NCBI RefSeq assembly: GCF_029227915.1
Contig: NC_079881.1
Coordinates: 3,410,001-3,474,000, forward strand
Direction: 5' to 3'
Origin: Hydractinia symbiolongicarpus
Lineage: Eukaryota; Cnidaria; Hydrozoa; Anthoathecata; Hydractiniidae
DNA length: 64,000 bases
Of this stretch, positions 48,997 through 62,000 are shown one piece after another (the first letter of the stretch is position 1; each line of letters opens with the position of its first letter). Position numbers and translations under genes: made by a program. The notes beneath the pieces were generated by a model that was given only the letters and a program-made list of their open reading frames with translations, ran no database searches and was not told the DNA's origin.

Positions 48997-51900
48997 ATGT
49001 TTGTACGAATATGTGATGCAACCATTGTAACTCAAGCGGATTGATACTGTTAGAAAGTCAATGAAATGTAGTTTTTGAAACTCTCTCTAAATCTTCAGCG
49101 CGCGATAACGGCTAGGGTTGGTCCCACAGTAAAAATGACTTATTTATCTAAGCTGTTAAATAAAGGACTACCACAGCGCCCAGTGTAATTCCTGAGTTCC
49201 AGCATTCATGTCAAATTCAGAAAAATGTTATTTCTTGGAGTCCAATTGTGTCATTTATCACACTTACAAATTCAAAGTCCAAAATCAGTTCAATTAAGTC
49301 CCACAGTCAATCGTTTCACTGTTAAAAGCGAAGCAATCTAGTAATATCAGAAAAATATCGCTAAATACATGTTGGTACGAATATGTGACGCAACCGTTGT
49401 AACTCAAACGCACTGACACTGATAGAAAGTCAATGAAATGTAGTTTTTGAAACTCTCTCTAATTCTTCAGCGCGCGATAACGGCTAGGGTTGGTCCCGCA
49501 GTAAAAATGACTTATTTATCTAAGCTGTTAAATAAAGGACCACCACAGCGCCCAGTGTAATTCCTGAGTTCCAGCATTCATGTCAAATTCAGAAAAATGT
49601 TATTTCTTGGAGTCCAATTGTGTCATTTATCACACTTACAAAGTCAAAGTCCAAAATCAGTTCAATTAAGTCCCACAGTCAATCGTTTCACTGTTAAAAA
49701 CGAAGCAATCTAGTAATATCTGAAAAATATCGCTAAATACATGTTGGTACGAATATGTGACGCAACCGTTGTAACTCAAACGCACTGACACTGATAGAAA
49801 GTCAATGAAATGTAGTTTTTGAAACTCTCTCTAATTCTTCAGCGCGCGATAACGGCTAGGGTTGGTCCCGCAGTAAAAATGACTTATTTATCTAAGCTGT
49901 TAAATAAAGGACCACCACAGCGCCCAGTGTAATTCCTGAGTTCCAGCATTCATGTCAAATTCAGAAAAATGTTATTTCTTGGAGTCCAATTGTGTCATTT
50001 ATCACACTTACAAAGTCAAAGTCCAAAATCAGCTCAATTAAGTCCCACAGTCAATCGTTTCACTGTTAAAAACGAAGCAATCTAGTAATATCTGAAAAAT
50101 ATCGCTAAATACATGTTGGTACGAATATGTGACGCAACCGTTGTAACTCAAACGCACTGACACTGATAGGAAGTCAATGAAATGTAGTTTTTGAAACTGT
50201 CTCTACTTGTTCAGCGCGTCCTAACGGCTACGATTGGTCCCGCAGTAAAAAATGACTTACTTGTCTAAATTTCTAAATAAAGGGCTACCACAGCGCCCAG
50301 TGCAATTGCTGAGTTCCAGCATTCATGTCAAATTAAGAAGAATGTTATTTCTTGGAGTCCAATTGTGTCACTTATCACACTTACAAAGTCAAAGTCCAAA
50401 ATCAGTTCAATTAAGTCTCACAGTCAATCGTTTCACTGTTAAAAGCGAAGCAATCTAGTAATATCAGAAAAATATCGCTAAATACATGTTGGTACGAATA
50501 TGTGACGCAACCGTTGTAACTCAAACGCACTGACACTGATAGAAAGTCAATGAAATGTAGTTTTTGAAACTGTCTCTACTTGTTCAGCGCGTCCTAACGG
50601 CTACGATTGGTCCCGCAGTAAAAAATGACTTACTTGTCTAAATTTCTAAATAAAGGGCTACCACAGCGCCCAGTGCAATTGCTGAGTTCCAGCATTCATG
50701 TCAAATTAAGAAGAATGTTATTTCTTGGAGTCCAATTGTGTCACTTATCACACTTACAAAGTCAAAGTCCAAAATCAGTTCAATTAAGTCCCACAGTCAA
50801 TCGTTTCACTGTTAAAAGCGAAGCAATCTAGTAATATCAGAAAAATATCGCTAAATACATGTTGGTACGAATATGTGACGCAACCGTTGTAACTCAAACG
50901 CACTGACACTGATAGAAAGTCAATGAAATGTAGTTTTTGAAACTCTCTCTAATTCTTCAGCGCGCGATAATGGCTAGGGTTGGTCCCGCAGTAAAAATGA
51001 CTTATTTATCTAAGCTGTTAAATAAAGGACCACCACAGCGCCCAGTGTAATTCCTGAGTTCCAGCATTCATGTCAAATTCAGAAAAATGTTATTTCTTGG
51101 AGTCCAATTGTGTCATTTATCACACTTACAAAGTCAAAGTCCAAAATCAGTTCAATTAAGTCCCACAGTCAATCGTTTCACTGTTAAAAACGAAGCAATC
51201 TAGTAATATCTGAAAAATATCGCTAAATACATGTTGGTACGAATATGTGACGCAACCGTTGTAACTCAAACGCACTGACACTGATAGAAAGTCAATGAAA
51301 TGTAGTTTTTGAAACTGTCTCTACTTGTTCAGCGCGTCCTAACGGCTACGATTGGTCCCGCAGTAAAAAATGACTTACTTGTCTAAATTTCTAAATAAAG
51401 GGCTACCACAGCGCCCAGTGTAATTCCTGAGTTGCAGCATTCATGTCAAATTCAGAAAAATGTTATTTCTTGGAGTCCAATTGTGTCATTTATCCTATTT
51501 ATAAGGTCACAATCCAAAATCAGTATAATTAAGTCCCACAGTCAATCGTTTCACTGTTAAAAGCGAAGCAATCTAGTAATATCAGAAAAATATCGCTAAA
51601 TACATGTTGGTACGAATATGTGACGCAACCGTTGTAACTCAAACGCACTGACACTGATAGAAAGTCAATGAAATGTAGTTTTTGAAACTGTCTCTACTTG
51701 TTCAGCGCGCCCTAACGGCTACGATTGGTTCCGCAGTAAAAAATGACTTACTTAACTAAATTTCTAAATAAAGGGCTACCACAGCGCCCAGTGCAATTGC
51801 TGAGTTCCAGCATTCATGTCAAATTAAGAAGAATGTTATTTCTTGGAGTCCAATTGTGTCACTTATCACACTTACAAAGTCAAAGTCCAAAATCAGTTCA

Positions 51901-54900
51901 ATTAAGTCATACCGTCAATCGTTTCACTGTTAAAAGCGAAGCAATCTAGTAATATCAGAAAAATATCGCTAAATACATGTTGGTACGAATATGTGACGCA
52001 ACCGTTGTAACTCAAACGCACTGACACTGATAGAAAGTCAATGAAATGTAGTTTTTGAAAGTGTCTCTACTTGTTCAACGCGCCCTAATGGCTACGATTG
52101 GTACCGCAGTGAAAAATGACTTACTTATCTAAATTTCTAAATAAAGGGCTACCACAGCGCCCAGTGTAATTCCTGAGTTTCAGCATTCATGTCAAATTCA
52201 GAAAAATGTTATTTCTTGGAGTCCAATTGTGTCATTTATCACACTTACAAAGTCAAAGTCCAAAATCAGTTCAATTAAGTCCCACAGTCAATCTTTTCAC
52301 TGTTAAAAGCGAAGCAATCTAGTAATATCAGAAAAATATCGCTAAATACATGTTGGTACGAATATGTGACGCAACCGTTGTAACTCAAACGCACTGACAC
52401 TGATAGAAAGTCAATGAAATGTAGTTTTTGAAACTCTCTCTAATTCTTCAGCGCGCGATAACGGCTAGGGTTGGTCCCGCAGTAAAAATGACTTATTTAT
52501 CTAAGCTGTTAAATAAAGGACCACCACAGCGCCCAGTGTAATTCCTGAGTTCCAGCATTCATGTCAAATTCAGAAAAATGTTATTTCTTGGAGTCCAATT
52601 GTGTCATTTATCACACTTACAAAGTCAAAGTCCAAAATCAGTTCAATTAAGTCCCACAGTCAATCGTTTCACTGTTAAAAACGAAGCAATCTAGTAATAT
52701 CTGAAAAATATCGCTAAATACATGTTGGTACGAATATGTGACGCAACCGTTGTAACTCAAACGCACTGACACTGATAGAAAGTCAATGAAATGTAGTTTT
52801 TGAAACTGTCTCTACTTGTTCAGCGCGTCCTAACGGCTACGATTGGTCCCGCAGTAAAAAATGACTTACTTGTCTAAATTTCTAAATAAAGGGCTACCAC
52901 AGCGCCCAGTGTAATTCCTGAGTTGCAGCATTCATGTCAAATTCAGAAAAATGTTATTTCTTGGAGTCCAATTGTGTCATTTATCCTATTTATAAGGTCA
53001 CAATCCAAAATCAGTATAATTAAGTCCCACAGTCAATCGTTTCACTGTTAAAAGCGAAGCAATCTAGTAATATCAGAAAAATATCGCTAAATACATGTTG
53101 GTACGAATATGTGACGCAACCGTTGTAACTCAAACGCACTGACACTGATAGAAAGTCAATGAAATGTAGTTTTTGAAACTGTCTCTACTTATTCAGCGCG
53201 CCCTAACGGCTACGATTGGTTCCGCAGTAAAAAATGACTTACTTAACTAAATTTCTAAATAAAGGGCTACCACAGCGCCCAGTGCAATTGCTGAGTTCCA
53301 GCATTCATGTCAAATTAAGAAGAATGTTATTTCTTGGAGTCCAATTGTGTCACTTATCACACTTACAAAGTCAAAGTCCAAAATCAGTTCAATTAAGTCA
53401 TACAGTCAATCGTTTCACTGTTAAAAGCGAAGCAATCTAGTAATATCAGAAAAATATCGCTAAATACATGTTGGTACGAATATGTGACGCAACCGTTGTA
53501 ACTCAAACGCACTGACACTGATAGAAAGTCAATGAAATGTAGTTTTTGAAACTGTCTCTACTTGTTCAACGCGCCCTAACGGCTACGATTGGTACCGCAG
53601 TGAAAAATGACTTACTTATCTAAATTTCTAAATAAAGGGCTACCACAGCGCCCAGTGTAATTCCTGAGTTTCAGCATTCATGTCAAATTCAGAAAAATGT
53701 TATTTCTTGGAGTCCAATTGTGTCATTTATCACACTTACAAAGTCAAAGTCCAAAATCAGTTCAATTAAGTCCCACAGTCAATCTTTTCACTGTTAAAAG
53801 CGAAGCAATCTAGTAATATCAGAAAAATATCGCTAAATACATGTTGGTACGAATATGTGACGCAACCGTTGTAACTCAAACGCACTGACACTGATAGAAA
53901 GTCAATGAAATGTAGTTTTTGAAACTCTCTCTAAATCTTCAGCGCGCGATAACGGCTAGGGTTGGTCCCGCAGTAAAAATGACTTATTTATCTAAGCTGT
54001 TAAATAAAGGACCACCACAGCGCTCAGTGTAATTCCTGAGTTCCAGCATTCATGTCAAATTCAGAAAAATGTTATTTCTTGGAGTCCAATTGTGTCATTT
54101 ATCACACTTACAAAGTCAAAGTCCAAAATCAGTTCAATTAAGTCCCACAGTCAATCGTTTCACTGTTAAAAACGAAGCAATCTAGTAATATCAGAAAAAT
54201 ATCGCTAAATACATGTTGGTACGAATATGTGACGCAACCGTTGTAACTCAAACGCACTGACACTGATAGAAAGTCAATGAAATGTAGTTTTTGAAACTGT
54301 CTCTACTTGTTCAGCGCGTCCTAACGGCTACGATTGGTCCCGCAGTAAAAAATGACTTACTTGTCTAAATTTCTAAATAAAGGGCTACCACAGCGCCCAG
54401 TGTAATTCCTGAGTTGCAGCATTCATGTCAAATTCAGAAAAATGTTGTTTCTTGGAGTCCAATTGTGTCATTTATCCTATTTATAAGGTCACAATCCAAA
54501 ATCAGTATAATTAAGTCCCACAGTCAATCGTTTCACTGTTAAAAGCGAAGCAATCTAGTAATATCAGAAAAATATCGCTAAATACATGTTGGTACGAATA
54601 TGTGACGCAACCGTTGTAACTCAAACGCACTGACACTGATAGAAAGTCAATGAAATGTAGTTTTTGAAACTGTCTCTACTTGTTCAGCGCGCCCTAACGG
54701 CTACGATTGGTTCCGCAGTAAAAAATGACTTACTTAACTAAATTTCTAAATAAAGGGCTACCACAGCGCCCAGTGCAAATGCTGAGTTCCAGCATTCATG
54801 TCAAATTAAGAAGATTGTTATTTCTTGGAGTCCAATTGTGTCACTTATCACACTTACAAAGTCAAAGTCCAAAATCAGTTCAATAAAGTCCCACAGTCTA

Positions 54901-54958
54901 TCGTTTCACTGTTAAAAGCGATACAACCTAGTAATATGGGAGAAATATCACTAAATAC
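48997..54958. repeat. Family D, block 1 (16 monomers)
   Basis: Four monomer types are recognised. D1, 372 bp: CTAAGCTGTTAAATAAAGG and a run of five A in CAGTAAAAATGAC. D2, 373 bp: CAGTGCAATTGCTGAG. D3, 373 bp: CTGAGTTGCAGC with TTATCCTATTTATAAGG. D4, 373 bp: TTCAACGCGCCC with CAGTGAAAAATGAC. D2' is a D2 form with TTACTTAACTAAAT. The first monomer (48997) is c7-derived in its first part and D1-like after it. From 49,369 the order is D1-D1-D2-D2-D1-D3-D2'-D4-D1-D3-D2'-D4-D1-D3-D2'. The unit D1-D3-D2'-D4 is repeated from 50,859 with period about 1,491 bp (50859, 52350, 53841). Confidence 0.85.
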
Positions 54959-56078
54959 ATGTTGGTACGGATATGTGATGCAACCGTTGTAACTCAAGCG
55001 GATTGATACTGTTAGAAAGTCAATAAAATGTAGTTTTTGAAACTCTCTCTAAATCTTCAGCGCGCGATAACGGCTAGGGTTGGTCCCGCAGTAAAAAATG
55101 ACTTATTTATCTAAGCTGTTAAATAAAGGACCACCACAGCGCCCAGTGTAATTCCTGAGTTCCAGCATTCATGTCAAATTCAGAAAAATGTTATTTCTTG
55201 GAGTCCAATTGTGTCATTTATCACACTTACAAAGTCAAAGTCCAAAATCAGTTCAATTAAGTCCCACAGTCAATCGTTTCACTGTTAAAAACGAAGCAAT
55301 CTAGTAATATCTGAAAAATATCGCTAAATACATGTTGGTACGAATATGTGACGCAACCGTTGTAACTCAAACGCAATGACACTGATAGAAAGTCAATGAA
55401 ATGTAGTTTTTGAAACTGTCTCTACTTGTTCAGCGCGCCCTAACGGCTACGATTGGTCCCGCAGTAAAAAATAATTTACTTATCTAAATTTCTAAATAAA
55501 GGGCTACCACAGCGCCCAGTGTAATTCCTGAGTTGCAGCATTCATGTCAAATTCAGAAAAATGTTATTTCTTGGAGTCCAATTGTGTCTTTTATCCTATT
55601 TATAAGGTCACAATCCAAAATCAGTTTAATGAAGTCCCACAGTCAATCGTTTCACTGTTAAAAGCGAAGCAATCTAGTAATATCAGAAAAATATCGCTAA
55701 ATACATGTTGGTACGAATATGTGACGCAACCGTTGTAACTCAAACGCACTGACACTGATAGAAAGTCAATGAAATGTAGTTTTTGAAACTGTCTCTACTT
55801 GTTCAGCGCGCCCTAACGGCTACGATTGGTTCCGCAGTAAAAAATGACTTACTTATCTAAATTTCTAGATAAAAGGGCTACCACAGCGCCCAGTGCAATT
55901 GCTGAGTTCCAGCATTCATGTCAAATTAAGAAGAATGTTATTTCTTGGAGTCCAATTGTGTCACTTATCACACTTACAAAGTCAAAGTCCAAAATCAGTT
56001 CAATTAAGTCCCACAGTCAATCGTTTCACTGTTAAAAGCGATACAACCTAGTAATATGGGAGAAATATCACTATATCT
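54959..56078. repeat. Three intervening monomers between D blocks
   Basis: Monomers at 54959, 55332 and 55705. The first is D1-like but has six A (CAGTAAAAAATGAC) and a c7-like run-in (AATATGGGAGAAATATCAC). The second is D3-like with TTTTATCCTATTT. The third is D2-like with an extra base in CTAGATAAAAGGGC near 55,870, which makes it 374 bp. They break the match between the two D blocks. Confidence 0.75.
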
Positions 56079-59000
56079 ATGTTTGTACGAATATGTGATG
56101 CAACCATTGTAACTCAAGCGGATTGATACTGTTAGAAAGTCAATGAAATGTAGTTTTTGAAACTCTCTCTAAATCTTCAGCGCGCGATAACGCCTAGGGT
56201 TGGTCCCACAGTAAAAATGACTTATTTATCTAAGCTGTTAAATAAAGGACTACCACAGCGCCCAGTGTAATTCCTGAGTTCCAGCATTCATGTCAAATTC
56301 AGAAAAATGTTATTTCTTGGAGTCCAATTGTGTCATTTATCACACTTACAAATTCAAAGTCCAAAATCAGTTCAATTAAGTCCCACAGTCAATCGTTTCA
56401 CTGTTAAAAGCGAAGCAATCTAGTAATATCAGAAAAATATCGCTAAATACATGTTGGTACGAATATGTGACGCAACCGTTGTAACTCAAACGCACTGACA
56501 CTGATAGAAAGTCAATGAAATGTAGTTTTTGAAACTCTCTCTAATTCTTCAGCGCGCGATAACGGCTAGGGTTGGTCCCGCAGTAAAAATGACTTATTTA
56601 TCTAAGCTGTTAAATAAAGGACCACCACAGCGCCCAGTGTAATTCCTCAGTTCCAGCATTCATGTCAAATTCAGAAAAATGTTATTTCTTGGAGTCCAAT
56701 TGTGTCATTTATCACACTTACAAAGTCAAAGTCCAAAATCAGTTCAATTAAGTCCCACAGTCAATCGTTTCACTGTTAAAAACGAAGCAATCTAGTAATA
56801 TCTGAAAAATATCGCTAAATACATGTTGGTACGAATATGTGACGCAACCGTTGTAACTCAAACGCACTGACACTGATAGAAAGTCAATGAAATGTAGTTT
56901 TTGAAACTGTCTCTACTTGTTCAGCGCGTCCTAACGGCTACGATTGGTCCCGCAGTAAAAAATGACTTACTTGTCTAAATTTCTAAATAAAGGGCTACCA
57001 CAGCGCCCAGTGCAATTGCTGAGTTCCAGCATTCATGTCAAATTAAGAAGAATGTTATTTCTTGGAGTCCAATTGTGTCACTTATCACACTTACAAAGTC
57101 AAAGTCCAAAATCAGTTCAATTAAGTCTCACAGTCAATCGTTTCACTGTTAATAGCGAAGCAATCTAGTAATATCAGAAAAATATCGCTAAATACATGTT
57201 GGTACGAATATGTGACGCAACCGTTGTAACTCAAACGCACTGACACTGATAGAAAGTCAATGAAATGTAGTTTTTGAAACTGTCTCTACTTGTTCAACGC
57301 GCCCTAACGGCTACGATTGGTCCCGCAGTGAAAAATGACTTACTTATCTAAATTTCTAAATAAAGGGCTACCACAGCGCCCAGTGTAATTCCTGAGTTTC
57401 AGCATTCATGTCAAATTCAGAAAAATGTTATTTCTTGGAGTCCAATTGTGTCATTTATCACACTTACAAAGTCAAAGTCCAAAATCAGTTCAATTAAGTC
57501 CCACAGTCAATCTTTTCACTGTTAAAAGCGAAGCAATCTAGTAATATCAGAAAAATATCGCTAAATACATGTTGGTACGAATATGTGACGCAACCGTTGT
57601 AACTCAAACGCACTGACACTGATAGAAAGTCAATGAAATGTAGTTTTTGAAACTCTCTCTAATTCTTCAGCGCGCGATAACGGCTAGGGTTGGTCCCGCA
57701 GTAAAAATGACTTATTTATCTAAGCTGTTAAATAAAGGACCACCACAGCGCCCAGTGTAATTCCTGAGTTCCAGCATTCATGTCAAATTCAGAAAAATGT
57801 TATTTCTTGGAGTCCAATTGTGTCATTTATCACACTTACAAAGTCAAAGTCCAAAATCAGTTCAATTAAGTCCCACAGTCAATCGTTTCACTGTTAAAAA
57901 CGAAGCAATCTAGTAATATCTGAAAAATATCGCTAAATACATGTTGGTACGAATATGTGACGCAACCGTTGTAACTCAAACGCACTGACACTGATAGAAA
58001 GTCAATGAAATGTAGTTTTTGAAACTCTCTCTAATTCTTCAGCGCGCGATAACGGCTAGGGTTGGTCCCGCAGTAAAAATGACTTATTTATCTAAGCTGT
58101 TAAATAAAGGACCACCACAGCGCCCAGTGTAATTCCTGAGTTCCAGCATTCATGTCAAATTCAGTAAAATGTTATTTCTTGGAGTCCAATTGTGTCATTT
58201 ATCACACTTACAAAGTCAAAGTCCAAAATCAGCTCAATTAAGTCCCACAGTCAATCGTTTCACTGTTAAAAACGAAGCAATCTAGTAATATCTGAAAAAT
58301 ATCGCTAAATACATGTTGGTACGAATATGTGACGCAACCGTTGTAACTCAAACGCACTGACACTGATAGGAAGTCAATGAAATGTAGTTTTTGAAACTGT
58401 CTCTACTTGTTCAGCGCGTCCTAACGGCTACGATTGGTCCCGCAGTAAAAAATGACTTACTTGTCTAAATTTCTAAATAAAGGGCTACCACAGCGCCCAG
58501 TGCAATTGCTGAGTTCCAGCATTCATGTCAAATTAAGAAGAATGTTATTTCTTGGAGTCCAATTGTGTCACTTATCACACTTACAAAGTCAAAGTCCAAA
58601 ATCAGTTCAATTAAGTCTCACAGTCAATCGTTTCACTGTTAAAAGCGAAGCAATCTAGTAATATCAGAAAAATATCGCTAAATACATGTTGGTACGAATA
58701 TGTGACGCAACCGTTGTAACTCAAACGCACTGACACTGATAGAAAGTCAATGAAATGTAGTTTTTGAAACTGTCTCTACTTGTTCAACGCGCCCTAACGG
58801 CTACGATTGGTCCCGCAGTGAAAAATGACTTACTTATCTAAATTTCTAAATAAAGGGCTACCACAGCGCCCAGTGTAATTCCTGAGTTTCAGCATTCATG
58901 TCAAATTCAGAAAAATGTTATTTCTTGGAGTCCAATTGTGTCATTTATCACACTTACAAAGTCAAAGTCCAAAATCAGTTCAATTAAGTCCCACAGTCAA

Positions 59001-62000
59001 TCTTTTCACTGTTAAAAGCGAAGCAATCTAGTAATATCAGAAAAATATCGCTAAATACATGTTGGTACGAATATGTGACGCAACCGTTGTAACTCAAACG
59101 CACTGACACTGATAGAAAGTCAATGAAATGTAGTTTTTGAAACTCTCTCTAATTCTTCAGCGCGCGATAACGGCTAGGGTTGGTCCCGCAGTAAAAATGA
59201 CTTATTTATCTAAGCTGTTAAATAAAGGACCACCAAAGCGCCCAGTGTAATTCCTGAGTTCCAGCATTCATGTCAAATTCAGAAAAATGTTATTTCTTGG
59301 AGTCCAATTGTGTCATTTATCACACTTACAAAGTCAAAGTCCAAAATCAGTTCAATTAAGTCCCACAGTCAATCGTTTCACTGTTAAAAACGAAGCAATC
59401 TAGTAATATCTGAAAAATATCGCTAAATACATGTTGGTACGAATATGTGACGCAACCGTTGTAACTCAAACGCACTGACACTGATAGAAAGTCAATGAAA
59501 TGTAGTTTTTGAAACTGTCTCTACTTGTTCAGCACGTCCTAACGGCTACGATTGGTTCCGCAGTAAAAAATGACTTACTTGTCTAAATTTCTAAATAAAG
59601 GGCTACCACAGCGCCCAGTGCAATTGCTGAGTTCCAGCATTCATGTCAAATTAAGAAGAATGTTATTTCTTGGAGTCCAATTGTGTCACTTATCACGCTT
59701 ACAAAGTCAAAGTCCAAAATCAGTTCAATTAAGTCCCACAGTCAATCGTTTCGCTGTTAAAAGCGAAGCAATCTAGTAATATCAGAAAAATACCGCTAAA
59801 TACATGTTGGTACGAATATGTGACGCAACCGTTGTAACTCAAACGCACTGACACTGATAGAAAGTCAATGAAATGTAGTTTGTGAAACTCTCTCTAATTC
59901 TTCAGCGCGCGATAACGGCTAGGGTTGGTCCCGCAGTAAAAATGACTTATTTATCTAAGCTGTTAAATAAAGGACCACCACAGCGCCCAGTGTAATTCCT
60001 GAGTTCCAGCATTCATGTCAAATTCAGAAAAATGTTATTTCTTGGAGTCCAATTGTGTCATTTATCACACTTACAAAGTCAAAGTTCAAAATCAGTTCAA
60101 TTAAGTCCCACAGTCAATCGTTTCACTGTTAAAAACGAAGCAATCTAGTAATATCTGAAAAATATCGCTAAATACATGTTGGTACGAATATGTGACGCAA
60201 CCGTTGTAACTCAAACGCACTGACACTGATAGAAAGTCAATGAAATGTAGTTTTTGAAACTGTCTCTACTTGTTCAGCGCGTCCTAACGGCTACGATTGG
60301 TCCCGCAGTAAAAAATGACTTACTTGTCTAAATTTCTAAATAAAGGGCTACCACAGCGCCCAGTGCAATTGCTGAGTTCCAGCATTCATGTCAAATTAAG
60401 AAGAATGTTATTTCTTGGAGTCCAATTGTGTCACTTATCACACTTACAAAGTCAAAGTCCAAAATCAGTTCAATTAAGTCCCACAGTCAATCGTTTCACT
60501 GTTAAAAGCGAAGCAATCTAGTAATATCAGAAAAATATCGCTAAATACATGTTGGTACGAATATGTGACGCAACCGTTGTAACTCAAACGCACTGACACT
60601 GATAGAAAGTCAATGAAATGTAGTTTTTGAAACTCTCTCTAATTCTTCAGCGCGCGATAATGGCTAGGGTTGGTCCCGCAGTAAAAATGACTTATTTATC
60701 TAAGCTGTTAAATAAAGGACCACCACAGCGCCCAGTGTAATTCCTGAGTTCCAGCATTCATGTCAAATTCAGAAAAATGTTATTTCTTGGAGTCCAATTG
60801 TGTCATTTATCACACTTACAAAGTCAAAGTCCAAAATCAGTTCAATTAAGTCCCACAGTCAATCGTTTCACTGTTAAAAACGAAGCAATCTAGTAATATC
60901 TGAAAAATATCGCTAAATACATGTTGGTACGAATATGTGACGCAACCGTTGTAACTCAAACGCACTGACACTGATAGAAAGTCAATGAAATGTAGTTTTT
61001 GAAACTGTCTCTACTTGTTCAGCGCGTCCTAACGGCTACGATTGGTCCCGCAGTAAAAAATGACTTACTTGTCTAAATTTCTAAATAAAGGGCTACCACA
61101 GCGCCCAGTGTAATTCCTGAGTTGCAGCATTCATGTCAAATTCAGAAAAATGTTATTTCTTGGAGTCCAATTGTGTCATTTATCCTATTTATAAGGTCAC
61201 AATCCAAAATCAGTATAATTAAGTCCCACAGTCAATCGTTTCACTGTTAAAAGCGAAGCAATCTAGTAATATCAGAAAAATATCGCTAAATACATGTTGG
61301 TACGAATATGTGACGCAACCGTTGTAACTCAAACGCACTGACACTGATAGAAAGTCAATGAAATGTAGTTTTTGAAACTGTCTCTACTTGTTCAGCGCGC
61401 CCTAACGGCTACGATTGGTTCCGCAGTAAAAAATGACTTACTTAACTAAATTTCTAAATAAAGGGCTACCACAGCGCCCAGTGCAATTGCTGAGTTCCAG
61501 CATTCATGTCAAATTAAGAAGAATGTTATTTCTTGGAGTCCAATTGTGTCACTTATCACACTTACAAAGTCAAAGTCCAAAATCAGTTCAATTAAGTCAT
61601 ACAGTCAATCGTTTCACTGTTAAAAGCGAAGCAATCTAGTAATATCAGAAAAATATCGCTAAATACATGTTGGTACGAATATGTGACGCAACCGTTGTAA
61701 CTCAAACGCACTGACACTGATAGAAAGTCAATGAAATGTAGTTTTTGAAACTGTCTCTACTTGTTCAACGCGCCCTAACGGCTACGATTGGTACCGCAGT
61801 GAAAAATGACTTACTTATCTAAATTTCTAAATAAAGGGCTACCACAGCGCCCAGTGTAATTCCTGAGTTTCAGCATTCATGTCAAATTCAGAAAAATGTT
61901 ATTTCTTGGAGTCCAATTGTGTCATTTATCACACTTACAAAGTCAAAGTCCAAAATCAGTTCAATTAAGTCCCACAGTCAATCTTTTCACTGTTAAAAGC